From: an uncultured Oscillospiraceae bacterium
Lineage (GTDB): Bacteria; Bacillota_A; Clostridia; Oscillospirales; Acutalibacteraceae
Direction of reading: 5' to 3'
DNA: 64,000 nucleotides
Assembly (NCBI GenBank): GCA_910587995.1
Contig: CAJUNS010000009.1
Location: 1 to 64,000, forward strand
The translations under genes and the position numbers were made by a program. The notes beneath the pieces are model-generated. The model did no database searches. It was not told the DNA's origin and saw nothing but the letters and a program-made list of their open reading frames with translations. Of the stretch, positions 1-6,941 are shown piece by piece; the first letter of the stretch is position 1, and the number at the start of each line of letters is the position of its first letter.

Positions 1-272
1 AAGACACGACCCGCCTGCAAGGAATCACAGACGGATTTAATTTTTAGCAGGAGCAGGCCAGCACAGGGGAGCGCACCCCGGATTTTTGATGATTTATTGA
101 TGATGTGCCAGACGGAAAGGTTAGAAACGGATACGACCAGATACGAAAAAAGCGCAAAATACACGCCATAGAGAGCGGCATCGTAGACCGCAGCCCACCA
201 CCCCAAAACACGAGAAAAGCCCGGAATTCCTTGGAATTCCGGGCTTTGTCAGACTTGCCGGAGGCAACATCT
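1..272. other. Flank left of the integrated element
   Basis: This stretch lies outside the left att repeat. No convincing gene is seen: the only open frame (105-329) runs through the duplicated tRNA fragment and looks like chance. It holds two TGATGAT repeats near 86-104 and a perfect palindrome at 216-247. It may be the original chromosomal flank of tRNA-Trp or the end of a second element in the same tRNA gene; the sequence does not decide. Confidence 0.5.
216..247 (-). terminator. Perfect 15-bp palindrome, likely terminator
   Basis: AAAGCCCGGAATTCC and GGAATTCCGGGCTTT are separated by two bases. On the minus strand the stem is followed by a short T run. Before insertion this would sit just downstream of tRNA-Trp, so it is probably the original terminator of that gene. 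Confidence 0.55.
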
Positions 273-319
273 TTGGCAGGGGCAGAAGGATTCGAACCCT
301 CGGCACGCGGTTTTGGAGA
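273..319. repeat. Left attachment repeat
   Basis: This copy matches 11325-11371 base for base for 47 bp and diverges at the next base. It carries the T-arm, variable loop and anticodon stem-loop part of tRNA-Trp but no 5' half, so it is the truncated att copy. Confidence 0.92.
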
Positions 320-572
320 ACAGCTATAATGATTTTAACTTGTTTTGCGGTATTTTAGCAAGTGTTAGAGGATACCGAAAAATGGCTTAAAACCTAGCTT
401 TTTGACATTATCCAGGTTGAAGAACTTTTCTGAATCTGCAAATTTCCTGCACGCTTGATAGAAGAAATGATAGAAAGAATCCAATAACATGATAGAGGGC
501 TTTCAAAACGCTTTTACCTGATTTTTATATTTAGAGAGCTACTGAAAAATAAATAAAAGGGAGAACTACAAA
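320..572. other. Left end of element, integrase-arm repeats
   Basis: No gene is seen. Three same-direction copies of TGATAGA(A/G) begin at 456, 468 and 490, mirrored by three near the right end at 11240, 11251 and 11273. These are likely arm-type binding sites for the integrase. A TTGACA is visible near 404-409 but lacks a good -10 partner, so no promoter is called for the first gene. Confidence 0.55.
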
Positions 573-1064
573 ATGAATACGACCAATAACAAAATCAGCG
601 CAAAAGAAACCGCCTTCGGCCATGATATGCTAGAAGTGCTGATTGATAAGCAGCTCCGGCAAGTGAGGTTCAAGGAGTTGGACGTTCCACAGGCTATCAA
701 GACTATGAAAAGCTATATCGCCAGCAAATTCTCGCCCCGAAAAGGCGAGTACCCCTCTGAACTTCGATTTATGTACCCAACCTACTTTGATTCTGCTAGG
801 GTGCTGATAGCAGAGTATATAGCAGAGTTTTTCCTAACCGGGAAGATTATTTTTTCAGAGTTGGACACGAACGCATGGGAGTACATCGACCACGAAATCA
901 GGCAGATTGTTTTAACGGGAACACAGGCAGATATGCTCTTGCGAGTGCTCCTAAAGGTTCAGAATCCTGCCCACGATATGTGTTCCAGATGGAAAAGCCT
1001 GGCTGACCGGGAGCGCTGGAAAGCGCATATTCAAGCAGTATACGATGTGATAAGTCAGCTATAA
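573..1064 (+). CDS. Unidentified element protein, 163 aa
   Basis: I do not recognise this protein. It starts at an ATG preceded by a GGGAG ribosome site and is followed at once by a UUCG-capped terminator, so it appears to be a single-gene unit at the left end of the element. The sequence is soluble and mostly helical, with a basic N-terminal third and a tryptophan- and arginine-rich C-terminal segment. No signal peptide, membrane segment or catalytic motif is visible. Its position ahead of the replication initiator suggests an element maintenance or regulatory role, which is a guess from location only. Confidence 0.7.
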   Translation: MNTTNNKISAKETAFGHDMLEVLIDKQLRQVRFKELDVPQAIKTMKSYIASKFSPRKGEYPSELRFMYPTYFDSARVLIAEYIAEFFLTGKIIFSELDTNAWEYIDHEIRQIVLTGTQADMLLRVLLKVQNPAHDMCSRWKSLADRERWKAHIQAVYDVISQL

Positions 1065-1077
1065 TAGCCCATATTTG

Positions 1078-1110
1078 GCCCTGATGACTTCGGTTATCGG
1101 GGCATTTTTT
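1078..1110 (+). terminator. Terminator with UUCG loop
   Basis: An 11-bp stem with G-U pairs, closed by a TTCG tetraloop, is followed by ATTTTTT. It separates the first gene from the replication gene unit. Confidence 0.8.
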
Positions 1111-1142
1111 GTGTTTTTGGGATTGAACAGAAAGGAGAATCA

Positions 1143-1337
1143 ATGAAGATATACAGAAACGCAGAGCATTATTGCGACCCCACATCCGGGCAAGCCCTGG
1201 ATAACATCATGCAGGAGCGCCACGAAAAAGTCAAGAAATTGATTTGTGAATTACGGCGTTTGGCAGAATTGTCTGGGTTTTCGATTGTGGAAAGGGTGGT
1301 GCTTATGGACAAGCTGACCGGTAAAATCTATCGTTAG
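1143..1337 (+). CDS. Small unidentified element protein, 64 aa
   Basis: A 64-residue, lysine- and arginine-rich protein with a good ribosome site (AAAGGAG) seven bases before its ATG. It is largely helical, with no membrane segment or known motif. The stop is 22 bases before the start of the replication initiator, so the two are probably co-transcribed, and it may be an accessory to replication or copy control. I cannot assign a family. A 95-residue frame on the opposite strand overlaps it but lacks a ribosome site. Confidence 0.65.
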   Translation: MKIYRNAEHYCDPTSGQALDNIMQERHEKVKKLICELRRLAELSGFSIVERVVLMDKLTGKIYR

Positions 1338-1359
1338 AAGGAGAAAAGGAGATGATTGT

Positions 1360-2265
1360 TTGAGCAAAACCGAACTGGATTATATGCGTCCTCAGACCGC
1401 AAAAGGCTATCGCTACCTCTCGGTTCCGAAGGAGCTTTTGGAGAATCCGGTGTTCTCAGGGCTGGACTATGGCGCTGTCATTTTGTACGCGAAAATGCTT
1501 GAAAGGACCAGCTTGTCGGCCCAGCATGAGGACAAATTTACCGATGAAAAGGGCCGACTTTTCATCATTTACACCGTGGAACAGATGGAAAAAGACCTCC
1601 AGCGGTCACACCCCACGGTAATCAAATTTACCAAGCAGTTAGCTGATATTGGGCTGATTGAAAAGGTAAAACAAGGACAGGGAAAACCCGCCAGAATTTA
1701 CATAAAGGACTTTACTTCTGGGGACACTGGCGCCCAAGAATTGCCGGATATTAACCTCTGCAAGTTAGAAAATTTGACTTCTTGCAGTAATGAAAATGAA
1801 CTTCTGGACGTTAAAAATCTTTCATCTATAGAACTTAATAGTAAAGAACTTAATAATAAAGACCTTATCCTTCCTACCTTCCTTCCGGAGAGGGGGGAGT
1901 GTGAAGTAAACGAAATGACAGAAGAAGATGTTGAAGAATTGCAAGCTGATGTGCGTTCGCAAATCGAGTACACCGTTCTTTGTGAGAACTATGACGAGGA
2001 TTTAGCGGACGAAATCGTTGAAATCATCACGGAAACCCTCTGCCGTGATGGGCCGGAAATGAAGATTGGAGGCACAGTATTTCCAACCGCCTTGGTGCGA
2101 AAACGTATGCGCTCCTTGACATATGAGCACGTCTCTTATGCGCTGGATAACCTTGGGAAAGCAGGGCCGGTACATAACCTGCACAGGTATTTGCTGGCGG
2201 TTTTGTTCAACGCTCCGGCTTCATGCAGCGCCGCAACACGGGCAATCTTCAACGCAAATAATTGA
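1360..2265 (+). CDS. RepA-type replication initiator
   Basis: The N-terminal 120 residues match the RepA N-terminal winged-helix family of replication initiators found on plasmids and integrative elements of Firmicutes: a 'YRYLSVPKELLENPVF' opening, then a winged-helix core ending in 'KVKQGQGKPARIYI'. The middle (about 120-180) is low-complexity and asparagine-rich, and the C-terminal third is helical and acidic. The start is a TTG at 1360 after GGAGAAAAGGAG, because the nearby ATG at 1352 meets a stop after three codons. In integrative elements such proteins support autonomous replication of the excised circle. No iterons were identified. Confidence 0.8.
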   Translation: MSKTELDYMRPQTAKGYRYLSVPKELLENPVFSGLDYGAVILYAKMLERTSLSAQHEDKFTDEKGRLFIIYTVEQMEKDLQRSHPTVIKFTKQLADIGLIEKVKQGQGKPARIYIKDFTSGDTGAQELPDINLCKLENLTSCSNENELLDVKNLSSIELNSKELNNKDLILPTFLPERGECEVNEMTEEDVEELQADVRSQIEYTVLCENYDEDLADEIVEIITETLCRDGPEMKIGGTVFPTALVRKRMRSLTYEHVSYALDNLGKAGPVHNLHRYLLAVLFNAPASCSAATRAIFNANN

Positions 2266-2284
2266 ATTATTGGAGGATTTCATC

Positions 2285-2911
2285 ATGAAAAACAAGTACG
2301 ATACGCTGGAAAACGAGTACAAGAATACCGCTAAAGAACTGGCCCTGATTACCGGCTGGACACCACAGCAGGCTGAAAAAGTGCTGGCTCTGGTAGCCGG
2401 ATTTTCCAAGAAAAAGGCTGAAACGGTTGCAAAAGAGCAGCGTAAAAATCAGAAAAACTCGAGGATTATCGCCACAAAAAAGCTGCTGAAGAACTATCGC
2501 AACCTGAAGATTTCGTTGAAATGCGGCATGGAACACAACCTGAAATTGCTGGAAGACTACGAATACCAGCGCTTGATGGAAAAGGAAGAAAGCGTCAGGA
2601 ATCAGAAATTGACCTCAATGGCGCTCTTAACTGCCTCGAATCAGGTGCTATGGGCGCGACTAAATGCGGCTCTGGATTGTTACAAAGAAATGTGCAAAAA
2701 TGAAACCAGTCCTTCTGCCCAAAGGGGTTATAAGCTCATTTATGCCCGCTATCTTTGCGATACTCCGATAAGCATATCCGCTATTGAGGAGCGTTTTGCG
2801 ATTGAACATTCGACATTTTACAAGAACTTAAATCGGGCGGTTGCTACGCTGAGCGTGATTCTTTTCGGCAGCGAAAGCGCCGAAGATTTCTGCTGGGGCG
2901 AGGATTCGTAA
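2285..2911 (+). CDS. Sigma-region-4-like HTH protein, 208 aa
   Basis: The start at 2285 is chosen because GGAGG lies ten bases upstream; the frame is open further upstream but has no ribosome site. The N-terminal 90 residues are lysine-rich and helical. The C-terminal 45 residues ('SISAIEERFAIEHSTFYKNL' region) look like a helix-turn-helix of the sigma-70 region 4 or ArpU/RinA phage-regulator type. It follows the replication gene by 19 bases and is probably in the same operon. A role as transcription activator of element genes is plausible but inferred. Confidence 0.6.
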   Translation: MKNKYDTLENEYKNTAKELALITGWTPQQAEKVLALVAGFSKKKAETVAKEQRKNQKNSRIIATKKLLKNYRNLKISLKCGMEHNLKLLEDYEYQRLMEKEESVRNQKLTSMALLTASNQVLWARLNAALDCYKEMCKNETSPSAQRGYKLIYARYLCDTPISISAIEERFAIEHSTFYKNLNRAVATLSVILFGSESAEDFCWGEDS

Positions 2912-3092
2912 GCGGCTTTCGGCCGCAAAAAGGGGCCGAAAGCCCAAAAGTACTTAAAACGAAAATTTTTGAGTTTTAAGTACGCGCCAGCATCGCATTT
3001 GTAGGACAACGTGTCAGACATTCTGTCCGACACTTGCCATCAAATGCCCGCTTGCGCGGCTGGGTAGGGGTACAGCCCCTACAACCCTACTG
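2912..3092 (+). other. oriT-like region with inverted repeats
   Basis: This gene-free stretch ahead of the MobC-type gene is rich in inverted repeats: an 11-bp perfect stem (2950-2960 with 2973-2983), a 10-bp stem with one mismatch (3011-3020 with 3024-3033) and a 7-bp GC-rich stem (3064-3070 with 3076-3082). Repeats of this kind just upstream of a mobilization gene are typical of transfer origins. No nic-site consensus was confirmed. Confidence 0.5.
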
Positions 3093-3149
3093 GTGAAAGC
3101 ACCGGCGGTTTTAGAGCCGCACTGTTACGCGCAGAAAGGAGATGATTAT

Positions 3150-3467
3150 ATCAATACAAGCAGAACAAAGAAACTGAGCCTTCGGCTGAGCGAAAAGGAG
3201 TACAAGAGGATTACAAGACGTGCTAAGTCTTGCGGGCTTACCAAGTCGGCTTATGTTCGTCAGCTTATCATTGGATATGAGCCAAGAGAATCACCGCCTG
3301 CCGATTACTTTGCTATGACCCGAGAGTTAAAAGAGATAGGCAACAATATGAATCAACTGGCTTTTATGGCGAACGCTACTGGCCTGATTGACGAGGCTAC
3401 CTATTATGAGAACGTGATTCATCTGCGGGATAGTCTGAGGCGGATTGAAAAAGCAGTGCTGGGCTAA
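3150..3467 (+). CDS. mobC: MobC-type mobilization accessory protein
   Basis: About 105 residues with a ribbon-helix-helix opening ('KLSLRLSEKEYKRITRRAKS') and a C-terminal 'ELKEIGNNMNQLAFMANATG' segment, the signature of MobC-family relaxosome proteins that help a relaxase nick oriT. The start is uncertain. A strong AAAGGAG (3135-3141) is followed eight bases later by ATC at 3150; the ATG at 3142 is out of frame, and the only other in-frame candidate is a GTG at 3093 with no ribosome site. The relaxase gene normally found directly downstream is absent, and the next gene is a response regulator. Confidence 0.75.
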   Translation: MNTSRTKKLSLRLSEKEYKRITRRAKSCGLTKSAYVRQLIIGYEPRESPPADYFAMTRELKEIGNNMNQLAFMANATGLIDEATYYENVIHLRDSLRRIEKAVLG

Positions 3468-3530
3468 ACCATAAAATTTCAAGAGCTTCGATACAGGGAA
3501 TCGGCACCCAGTAAGCAAAAGCTTTCCCAC

Positions 3531-3559
3531 TTGCTCCGTCAGCAAAAATGGTGTATACT
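3531..3559 (+). promoter_or_regulatory. Promoter of the two-component system
   Basis: TTGCTC (3531-3536) and TATACT (3554-3559) are separated by 17 bases, about 35 bases upstream of the response regulator start. Confidence 0.65.
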
Positions 3560-3594
3560 ATACTGCGTAGCAATCTGAAAACGGAGGCGCCGCA

Positions 3595-4305
3595 ATGAAT
3601 ATCGCCATTTGTGACGATGAGAATAGCCTGATTGAACAGCTGCACAGTATTATTATGCGTTGGTGTCAGTTGAGGAACTGCCCCTGTGAAGTCCGCTCCT
3701 ATGCCAGTGGCGAGGAATTGTTTTTTGAAACAGCAGGCAGTTTTCCATTCGATTTGATTCTGCTGGATATTGAGTTGGGCAACGGAAATGTCACTGGCAT
3801 GGAGCTGGCCCGGAAAATACGGGAGGCAGACCAGCGTGTGGACATTGCTTTCCTGACAAATTATTCAGGGTATGTCTTTGAGGGCTATGAGGTATCCGCG
3901 CTCCGCTATTTGATGAAACCTGTCATGGAAGAAAATCTTTTTCCTCTGCTTGATTTGGTCCGTGAACGCATGGGGCGAATCAGCCGTTATCTGGTTGTAG
4001 AGATAGATGGGGAGCAGCGCCGGGTGGAGGAGGATAATATTATCTACTTAGAGGCGCGGAACCATACGGTTTTGATAGAGACGAAAACCGGGACATTGGA
4101 AGTAAAAGCTGCTATTTCAAACCTTTTCCAAAAGTTGAGCACTGATTTCATCCCAACACACCGCAGCTTTATTGCAAATTTGCGCCATGTGGAGCGGGTG
4201 GGCCGAAAGGATTGTTTGTTGGATGATGGCCGCAGTATTCCTGTCAGCCGGGGAGCCTGGGAGAAACTCAACCAAGCGTTTATTGCTTACTATCGGGAGG
4301 GATAG
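3595..4305 (+). CDS. LytTR-family response regulator
   Basis: A 236-residue response regulator of the AgrA/LytR type. The receiver domain (about 1-125) has the acidic pair Asp7-Asp8, the phosphoacceptor Asp58 in 'LILLDIELG' and the conserved Lys in 'RYLMKPV'. The LytTR DNA-binding domain (about 135-235) carries the usual 'FIPTHRSFIANLRHV' motif. LytTR proteins bind paired direct repeats about 21 bp apart. It is followed one base later by its kinase, and then by an ABC exporter whose promoter has such a repeat. It likely controls exporter transcription in response to an external signal, possibly a peptide, although no peptide gene was found. Confidence 0.92.
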   Translation: MNIAICDDENSLIEQLHSIIMRWCQLRNCPCEVRSYASGEELFFETAGSFPFDLILLDIELGNGNVTGMELARKIREADQRVDIAFLTNYSGYVFEGYEVSALRYLMKPVMEENLFPLLDLVRERMGRISRYLVVEIDGEQRRVEEDNIIYLEARNHTVLIETKTGTLEVKAAISNLFQKLSTDFIPTHRSFIANLRHVERVGRKDCLLDDGRSIPVSRGAWEKLNQAFIAYYREG

Positions 4306-4306
4306 C

Positions 4307-5029
4307 ATGGGCTGGATAATTTTACTAGCGGCACTGTCTGCGGTCTGCTGCTGTGGCACAGTGGCACTGGCAGTTTGGCTGATCCACCGCCGTTCCGATC
4401 GCCGCATTGCCGCTTATCAGAATAAACTCCTAGCCCGGCAGATTATAGAAGTAGAAAACCTCTACACCACCATGCGGGGATGGAGGCACGATTATCACAA
4501 CCACCTACAGACCCTCAAAGCCCGCCTGGATATGGGACAAACAGACGGCGCAAGAGAATATCTTGACACATTGGAGCAGGATTTGGACGGTATCCATGCT
4601 CTGGCTGAAACTGGAAACGTCAGCGTGGACGCCATTCTGAACGCCAAGCTTTCTTTGGTGCTGAAACAGGGGATCAACCTAAACGTAAAGGCCACGGTTC
4701 CCAAAAATCTGACGGTATCTGATATTGACCTGTGCGTGATTCTGGGCAATCTCATTGATAACGCTATGGAGTCCTGCGAAAAGGTGGATGAAGGCGGGCG
4801 CTTTCTTCGCCTGTACATTAACGTGCTGAAACAACAGCTTTACATCACAATTACCAATGCTACTGCGGAAACAGTCCGAAAAATCGACGCCGCGTACATC
4901 TCCACAAAACGCGGTAATCACGGCCACGGCTTGAAACGTATTGACCGTGTGGTGAAAAAGTATGACGGCTACGTCAACCGCAAGAACGAGCCGGGGGTGT
5001 TCGTCACGGAGATATTGCTGCCATTATAG
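4307..5029 (+). CDS. GHKL sensor histidine kinase, short form
   Basis: A 240-residue kinase beginning one base after the response regulator stop, with the ribosome site inside the previous gene (GGGAGG). It has a single N-terminal membrane segment (about 3-26) and almost no extracellular part, then a dimerization helix with the phosphoacceptor motif 'RHDYHNHL' (His61) and an ATPase domain with an N-box ('LGNLIDNAMESC') and a G-box ('NHGHGLKRID'). This is the Spo0B/AgrC-like C-terminal architecture without the large membrane sensor, so the signal may be sensed in or near the membrane, or through the exporter. Confidence 0.9.
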   Translation: MGWIILLAALSAVCCCGTVALAVWLIHRRSDRRIAAYQNKLLARQIIEVENLYTTMRGWRHDYHNHLQTLKARLDMGQTDGAREYLDTLEQDLDGIHALAETGNVSVDAILNAKLSLVLKQGINLNVKATVPKNLTVSDIDLCVILGNLIDNAMESCEKVDEGGRFLRLYINVLKQQLYITITNATAETVRKIDAAYISTKRGNHGHGLKRIDRVVKKYDGYVNRKNEPGVFVTEILLPL

Positions 5030-5041
5030 GGATTTTGTGCT

Positions 5042-5105
5042 ATTCGCGCTCGAATTTCAACAATTCGCGCGCGATTTCGTTTTTTGTGTGAGGTTATGCT
5101 ATACT
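5042..5105 (+). promoter_or_regulatory. Exporter promoter with 21-bp-spaced direct repeats
   Basis: ATTCGCGC occurs at 5042-5049 and again at 5063-5070, exactly 21 bp apart, each followed by a similar GA(A)TTTC tail. The second copy ends just upstream of the -35 position of a good -10 (TATACT, 5100-5105) that has no recognisable -35 box. This is the geometry of LytTR-activated promoters, so the upstream response regulator is the likely activator. Confidence 0.6.
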
Positions 5106-5134
5106 TAGGCAGCAAGCAGGAAGGAGTGATTTAT

Positions 5135-6940
5135 TTGGATGAAAAAAAGCGGCACTCGACAGCGGCAAATGTTTTGTATCTGCTGCGTCATGTAACGAGA
5201 GTGGACCGCACATATCTGATGGTTTTAGCGGCAACACTGGCAGTGAAGCTGGTGCTGCCGGTAGTGGCGACATTGCTGCCTACAGCGGCGGTAGCGGCGC
5301 TGACCAAGAACGGGAGCATGGGACAGTATCTGGTAGCAATTTTAGGACTGATGGCCCTATATGCTCTGGGGACAGTACTCAGTGGGTATCTGACTAAAGT
5401 GATGGGCTTGAAGAATATGCGTTTGCGTACCCATACTTTTGTGCCGATTCAATACCAAAAGGCGCTCACGATGGATTTCTGTCTGCTGGAATCACCGGCG
5501 GGTCAGAAGAAGTCTGCTACTGCCGATGCGGCATTAAGCAGCAACAGAGTTGGTGTAGAGGGAATGCTCCGGCATCTGGAGCCGTGGCTGCTAAACCTTA
5601 TCGGAATGGTACTCTATGGGGCTGCGGCGGTGCGGTTGGACTGGCGTATCCTGCTGGTGCTGTTGGCAATGACTGGAGCTAACTATTTCATTGCCCTCTG
5701 GGCTTGGCGCTTTAATATGCGAACGAAGCCGAAGGCGGATACCTTTCTTCAAGGACAAAAATATCTGCGGCGAGAGGGAGAGCAGCCCGCCAACGGCAAG
5801 GATATCCGCCTCTATCATATGGAGAAGTGGCTCATGGACGCCCACAATGCCTGTGTCATGGGCCGGGATAAGTGGAGGCGTCAGTCCTTTGGACGAAGGG
5901 CCTTACGCTCGGTCAGCGATAGCGTGTTTCTGGTGGTCAGAGATGCCCTAGCATATACCATGCTGGTGGGGTCTTTCCTGGCCGGAAATCTTGACGCGGC
6001 GGGATTTACCCTGACCGTCGGCATCATCTCTACGTTCACAAATTGGCTCAACGAGTTTGTGGCCACCAGCGATGACTGGCGCTATGAGACATTGGAGGTG
6101 GACGATCTGCGAGATTTTCTGGAACAGAAGGATGTACTCAACCACGGCCCTGGGTCGGATGTCTCTCAGGTCAAACGTCCGCCCCAGGTGGAGCTGCGGG
6201 ACGTTACCTTTACTTATCCCGGACAAGAACGGCCAGTTATCAATCACCTGTCTCTCACCATCCGTCCAGGGGAGAAAATTGCCCTGGTTGGTCTCAACGG
6301 TGCGGGAAAAACCACCCTTGTCAAACTTCTCTCCGGTCTTTACAAGCCGGACAGCGGTGAAATTCTGGTGGACGGAATACCCACCACTGATTTCAATGCT
6401 GCCGAATACCTCCGACTGGTAGGAACGCTGTATCAGGACGTGAACATTCTGCCCTTCACCATCGGGGAGAACGTCTCCGGCAGGGAGGAGTATGACCACG
6501 CCCGGGTCTGGGCCTGTCTGGAACAGGCGGGTCTGAAGGAGGCGGTGGAGGCTTTGCCTAAAGGGCTGAACACTTCCATCACCCAGCAGTTGGAGCGTGA
6601 CGGAGTAAATCTTTCCGGCGGACAGCAACAGAGGCTGCTCTTTGCCCGGACGTTGTACAAGAGTGCGCCCCTACTCATTCTGGATGAACCCACCGCTGCC
6701 CTCGACCCTCTGGCAGAAGCGGATCTTTACCACAAGTATGCCCAAACTACTGGGGGAAAGACCAGCGTATTTATCTCTCACCGCCTCAGCTCCACCCAGT
6801 TCTGTGACCGAGTTGTATACATGGAGCATGGGCGCGCCACCGAGGTAGGCACACACCGGGAACTGCTGGAACAAGGCGGAAAATATGCGGATTTGTTTCA
6901 GCTCCAGAGTTCCTACTACCGCGACGAAAAGGAGGCGTAG
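5135..6940 (+). CDS. ABC exporter subunit 1 (permease-ATPase)
   Basis: A 601-residue half-transporter: an N-terminal six-helix membrane domain (about 25-320) and a C-terminal ATPase domain with Walker A 'GLNGAGKTT', signature 'NLSGGQQQR', Walker B 'LLILDEPTAALD' and a switch histidine in 'FISHRLSS'. The start is set at TTG 5135, which sits seven bases after AAGGAG; the open frame further upstream has no ribosome site. It pairs with the next gene, which begins one base after its stop, as a heterodimeric exporter. Substrate is unknown; an adjacent LytTR system suggests a peptide, lipid or antimicrobial. Confidence 0.88.
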   Translation: MDEKKRHSTAANVLYLLRHVTRVDRTYLMVLAATLAVKLVLPVVATLLPTAAVAALTKNGSMGQYLVAILGLMALYALGTVLSGYLTKVMGLKNMRLRTHTFVPIQYQKALTMDFCLLESPAGQKKSATADAALSSNRVGVEGMLRHLEPWLLNLIGMVLYGAAAVRLDWRILLVLLAMTGANYFIALWAWRFNMRTKPKADTFLQGQKYLRREGEQPANGKDIRLYHMEKWLMDAHNACVMGRDKWRRQSFGRRALRSVSDSVFLVVRDALAYTMLVGSFLAGNLDAAGFTLTVGIISTFTNWLNEFVATSDDWRYETLEVDDLRDFLEQKDVLNHGPGSDVSQVKRPPQVELRDVTFTYPGQERPVINHLSLTIRPGEKIALVGLNGAGKTTLVKLLSGLYKPDSGEILVDGIPTTDFNAAEYLRLVGTLYQDVNILPFTIGENVSGREEYDHARVWACLEQAGLKEAVEALPKGLNTSITQQLERDGVNLSGGQQQRLLFARTLYKSAPLLILDEPTAALDPLAEADLYHKYAQTTGGKTSVFISHRLSSTQFCDRVVYMEHGRATEVGTHRELLEQGGKYADLFQLQSSYYRDEKEA

Positions 6941-6941
6941 C

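Noticed and set aside
105..329. 74-codon plus-strand frame across the left att repeat
   Set aside because: It reads through the duplicated tRNA fragment and has no ribosome site.
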